64,000 nucleotides of DNA from Echinarachnius parma (Eukaryota; Echinodermata; Echinoidea; Clypeasteroida; Echinarachniidae): NCBI GenBank assembly GCA_037951105.1, contig JBAMJV010008464.1:41001-105000 (forward strand), written 5' to 3'. Position numbers and translations under genes: made by a program. Position 1 is the first letter of the stretch. Each line of letters starts with the position of its first letter. Positions 60,022-64,000 of the stretch are shown one piece after another. The notes beneath the pieces were generated by a model. It saw only the letters and a program-made list of their open reading frames with translations. It did no database searches and had not been told where the DNA came from.

Positions 60022-63000
60022 TCAAAAATATTGACTGCCGAATTTGAAAATGAATGCGACTAAAATCAACACCACAGAAATACACGCAGCAATGACAGTG
60101 AGGAAATAGACGAGAAATTTGTGGACAAGCCGGTTCGAGGTGTCGTCGACGCATATTTCATATCCGTAATTCCATTCTCTCTTCCGAATGTCCACGTGTA
60201 TATTCGTGAAGAGTGTTGATAATGAAATCCGAGTTCCAGGCGGATATCGGATGGCTGATAGTCCGTCGAATGCCATCCGCTTTTCTGAGTGTTTCAATAG
60301 GCAGAATCTGGAAGAAACGTATACAAAATATAATAGTTTATATTTTGTTTACATACAATAAAGTGCATTATTCGTTGTTATATACATTGATACTTTTATA
60401 ATTGTAGGCATCTCAACTGTACGGATTGCAATATATTATTATATCAAACACGTTTGATATATAGGTCAATCTATCTTTAAATTTAGTTATCATGAAATAT
60501 TATTTCCATTCCGCTCATGGTATGAAAATTTAATTCTCAATTCTGGTCACTATAGGCAGTTTGGCTGCTATAGACATTTGGCAGCCTAAGCAGGTTTTGT
60601 ACTGTATTTTTGTTTTTATTATGCAATGAATGCGATAATTGATCACCTTTCACGACAAGCCTCCCTCCTCGTGCTCTTCTTGTGGCCGAGATGGCGATAG
60701 AAGCCGTCGTCGCCGGGTCTCGTGATGTTGTAATGGAAGGACATCGTTCTGCTTAATACATCGTCGTCTTCGCCTCCCCAACCCCAGTACATGTTGGAAT
60801 AGCCGTTAATCCTCTCCACTTGATCCCCAGTTAATCCCACCACGCCGCCGAAACTGTCAATAAAGGGATTACTGCATGCATATAAGGAAAATGGTTAATC
60901 ATTATCGTGATAAACATTGTCACAATGTTCCCAAATATATAGCATAATTCATAACGCTATTAAGACATACTTTTATTAAAGGGAGAGATCCACTTTTGCA
61001 AGCCAAAATTCAAAAGTTGCGAGGTTATTGTCTTATATGAAAGGAAATGTCATTTAATAGCATGCCTGAAAAAATTAGGGCTTGAAATCTCTTTTTCGTG
61101 GAGTTATAGACCTAAAACTTAATAAACTGAGGGACGTCGGTTAATTAGGTACATACGTATTTTCGGCCGGTGAGTAAGTTCGTACATAGATTTCACGGAG
61201 TGCCAGATCGATATGCATGACCCCTACGTGACCCGCGCTAGCTACGTGACCCGCGCATAAGTACTAATGTGTGAGCGTTTACCAAGTAAAATACCCAAAC
61301 ATCGCTTAAACTGACTACATGTAATTATATATTCTTTCTTTTTGAGATCTTTTTCCGTGACATACGTTAACAAATGTCGGCTTCACAATACCTTTACGAG
61401 AATTAGTACTATATAGTGTTGTAATGTTATGCTAAATCAGTTGAACTCCTTTATTGACCGATATATAGTTTAAATGGAGGGACGCATTCGTTTTTCATTC
61501 GTAGAATCCAAATTAGAGGGCTGTTCGCTCTGATTTTTTTTTGCGTGTTACATTGATCCCCATCCGTCAACTGAAAGCTGTTCAGACGTTTTGTAAAAGT
61601 GGACCTGTCCCTTTAAGGGGGGGACCTAGGGCCATGCCCCCTACCAATTTGTCTTAGCTCGCCAATCACCCCCCCCCCCCCCCGCACCCCATCCAACACC
61701 ACAATATTATTGCGGGTTTATACAGTAATGAATACAATAAATCGGCAAAATCATTACATTCTCGAAGGTAAATTCATTTAGGCATCTACAAAATATTGAC
61801 ATTTTTTGTTTGCTTGTCGAGTGAAAACCTGACTCCTACCCATCTATGAAATCAACCACTAAATCACATATAATTGAATTCTTCCATCTTCGTCGCATGG
61901 TGCTTGGAAAACCCGTCACAGTCGTAGCAAGTTGGATGTGTTCAATCGACATCGATTTGGCGTCATTTTAGAAGCCACTTATACATTTTCTCAGTGAAGA
62001 CTTGTTTGTGTTGTGCTTGGCAGGTGAAAACCTGACTCCTTCCCACTACTGACATATACCGTAGAACACCATCGTCAAGCACCCCCCCCCCCCCCCCCCC
62101 AAGCACCTATACGCATATTGCTTTTAAAGACGTTTCCATGAGATTCACCTCCATTATTATCCTCATGAATATTCCTCACCATTATTTGCATTCTTGATTA
62201 AAGTTTACCGTTTGGACAGAGAGCGGGCGCTCTTTAAAAGCAAGATGCATATTGGTGCTTGGGGGGTGCTTGACGATGGTGTTCTACGGGTATATGCCCT
62301 TCAATCACATAACATTGTGAAACCAATTCCACTGTATGTATAATAAAGCTCAAGTCTATAAAAAAATCACCTATAATTAAATTCTTCAAGCTTCGTGGTA
62401 TAGTGTCTGGGAAACCCGTCGCAGCCGTAGTAGTTGGTCGTGTTCATCGGAACATAGTCGACATCGTGGAAGATGTAGCAGTCCCACTCCGTGCCGCTGT
62501 TTCGCGCCAACTGGTAGCCGATGTTGCGCATCATACCGCGATTCATCACCTCGGAATGACCCTATATATATATATATAGAAAGGGGAAAATCATATTAAA
62601 AACGGCGAAAACGGACGATTTGCTTGGAATGCAGACTACCCCTCACTTGTGTAAATCTCTGCCCGGCTGCCCCCACACCTCCCCCTTTTTGGGGGGCCTG
62701 TTTTAAGAAAATGCAGCAAATTTATACGTATCACTATTGTAATTGGTTTTATTTTTTGAAAGGCTGTAAGAAAAACATCGTATATGGCCCCAAAATTAAT
62801 AAGTAATAATCTCTATTAAATGATTGGTTCGACCTCTCGAATCAGTGAAAGAAGTGACGAAGAAAGATACAATTTAGAACACAGAAAGGAGGGGCGTGTT
62901 GGAAAGAATATATAACTTTACTTCCCGTCCTTTATAAAGCTTATATTTCCCGGGATTTTTCCCCAATTATCGAAATGTCGATCTTACTTGTTCCGCAACA

Positions 63001-64000
63001 AATATTCCGAACTCCAGCTCTTGATACAACAAGAATGGGATGAGATTGCGGAGAAGAATATGCAGATTGACGAAGCGATCCCGAAATGGTATCACAATCG
63101 CTACCTATTAGATAGATATATGGAAGAAAGAAAAGAAGAAAACAAATCACATGACAGTTATTGAAGGAATCAATCAATGATCAACTGTTAAATGTATAGT
63201 TTATATATTTCATTTTATTGAATTTTCCATAAGACACAGTGATTCCCTTTTCACATAACAAACAAAGTGATTCCAAATAAGCTTCCAACTTTTTGAACAT
63301 ATTATTTCAGTATTGTTGCGTCACTGGTTGTAATTTTAGCCCATAAATTCATGAATCACACAAACTATACATTTCAAAATACCAATCATTTCAAATAATA
63401 TGCTCGCTGACCAAAGGTTAACTGAAAAACTTGAGAATAAGAGACTGATAGGTTCGTCCTGCTAGAGAGAAAATTAACACTACTTGTTAGCCCAGGCTCC
63501 TTTACAGCGAATTAATATTTGACCAAAAGTATACCATTAAAAGAGAGAGGGATGACCATAGGGGTAGGAGGGGGGCTGGGGGCTGGGGGCTGCAGTAGAC
63601 CTCTGGAGTTTTGAAATCGGCCATATATTCGGGCAAATTGCACCTGAGATTCGGGCAACTCATGACGTTTTCGGGCAAGGCAAAATCATGTCATATTCGG
63701 GCAAAATCAGGTTACATTCGGGCAGTGTCATGTTATTTTCGGGCACAAATGTCTCACATTTGGGCACAATCGTGTTATTAAGGACCGAACAAATGAAAGC
63801 ATGTCATTCTCGGACATCAAAGAGGCTAGGACCTTTCCATTTTTATTTTTCTTATTTGCTTGTCAGGTGAAAGTTCGGGCAAAAGAACTCAACGCCCATG
63901 GGGATGACGAATGTTTATAAACACACCTTCCACCTCGGTTTACACCTGGTCGGAATCCAGTGTCCTCCGGGAAAGTATACAGCATGAGTCTCCAAATCCA
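60022..64000 (-). CDS. beta-1,4-galactosyltransferase family enzyme, 5' partial, 5 exons
   Basis: GT7-family Golgi glycosyltransferase. Exons in transcript order: 64000-63927 (continues outside), 63104-62988, 62561-62371, 60871-60647, 60307-60022; all phases close, about 296 aa. Motifs: GGHWIPTRCKPRWK, VAIVIPFRDRFVNL (family IPFRxR), MMRNIGYQLA, CYIFHDVDYVPMNTTNYYGC (DVD metal/UDP site), SFGGVVGLTGDQVERING, YWGWGGEDDDVLSR, YNITRP, HLGHKK, then LKHSEKRM..DGL and LFTNIHVDI. The usual N-terminal signal-anchor is beyond the window edge. Odd points: a predicted membrane helix at the extreme C-terminus (FLVYFLTVIAACISVVLILV), and Ser where Tyr usually precedes FGG. It could be a Gal-, GalNAc- or Glc-transferase, so no numbered symbol is given. 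Confidence 0.9.
60540..60602. repeat. 'CTGTCTATAGTGGCCAC' MITE remnant
   Basis: GGTCACTATAGGCAGTTTGG, CTGCTATAGACATTTGGCAG and CAGGTTTTGTACTG, between the last two exons of the galactosyltransferase gene. Confidence 0.5.
60977..61618. repeat. TTAA-type 640-bp TIR element
   Basis: Left TTAAAGGGAGAGATCCACTTTTG, right AAAAGTGGACCTGTCCCTTTAA. Non-coding. A diverged relative is at 11180-12050. Confidence 0.8.
61671..61685 (+). repeat. poly(C) tract
   Basis: About 14 C followed by GCACCCC. Confidence 0.85.
61857..61962 (-). pseudogene. decayed copy of the galactosyltransferase DVD exon
   Basis: The minus strand reads DVD, stop, then CYDCDGFSKHHATKMEEFNY, matching DVDYVPMNTTNYYGCDGFPRHYTTKLEEFNY of the true exon (62371-62561). 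It has an in-frame TGA after DVD and an altered donor (AT before GTGATT). It lies about 500 bp downstream of the real exon in the transcript direction. Confidence 0.85.
62035..62300. repeat. TIR element with poly(C) near one end
   Basis: Left ACCGTAGAACACCATCGTCAAGCACCCC and right GGGGTGCTTGACGATGGTGTTCTACGGG are inverted. A run of about 18 C follows the left end. Between the decayed and real copies of the DVD exon. Confidence 0.85.
63615..63785 (+). repeat. 21-bp minisatellite (TTCGGGCA)
   Basis: About seven diverged units beginning (A/T)TTCGGGCA, the last four with exactly 21-bp spacing (ATTCGGGCAAAATCAGGTTAC and similar), so the unit is a whole number of codons. In the first visible intron of the galactosyltransferase gene. 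No evidence that it is translated. Confidence 0.75.

Overview
This is an intron-rich metazoan window, most likely from a marine invertebrate deuterostome such as an echinoderm. It has very long introns, GT-AG splice sites with polypyrimidine tracts, no operons, and many families of short inverted-repeat transposons, tRNA-derived SINEs, a CR1-type LINE and homopolymer G/C runs. The lineage is an inference from repeat style and protein similarity; no database was searched.

Four host genes can be assembled exon by exon, with every splice phase closing. (1) TARBP1, plus strand, 1628-37684: the last 22 exons of a TrmH/SpoU-class tRNA 2'-O-ribose methyltransferase; the 5' part lies upstream of the window. 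(2) COQ6, minus strand, 51517-41738: a flavin-dependent ubiquinone-biosynthesis monooxygenase in nine exons, convergent with TARBP1. (3) COMMD1, plus strand, 52892-56417: four exons encoding 189 aa, divergent from COQ6. (4) A beta-1,4-galactosyltransferase-family gene, minus strand, 64000-60022: five exons, truncated at the right window edge and convergent with COMMD1. These are unrelated housekeeping or secretory functions, and no pathway links them.

The space between and inside the genes is filled with repeats. They include a 5'-truncated CR1-like LINE in a repeat whose empty-site paralog is also in the window; two Mutator-like foldback elements with shared ends and perfect 9-bp target duplications, one of them inside the COQ6/COMMD1 divergent promoter; a 2.05-kb P-element-like transposon with a THAP-like N-terminus and 8-bp target duplication in COQ6 intron 1; a Helitron-like element with an internal tandem array of direct-repeat nuclear-receptor half-sites; palindromic tRNA-Ala-like SINEs; and many MITE families.

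The most unusual feature is that at least ten coding exons in three of the four genes have one or more partial, decaying local copies ('exon shadows') in an adjacent intron or just past the last exon. They range from nearly identical (TARBP1 exon 21) to barely recognisable. Several keep splice acceptors and open frames, while others carry stops or lack a donor. This suggests repeated local duplication of exon-plus-intron blocks of roughly 160-200 bp or more.
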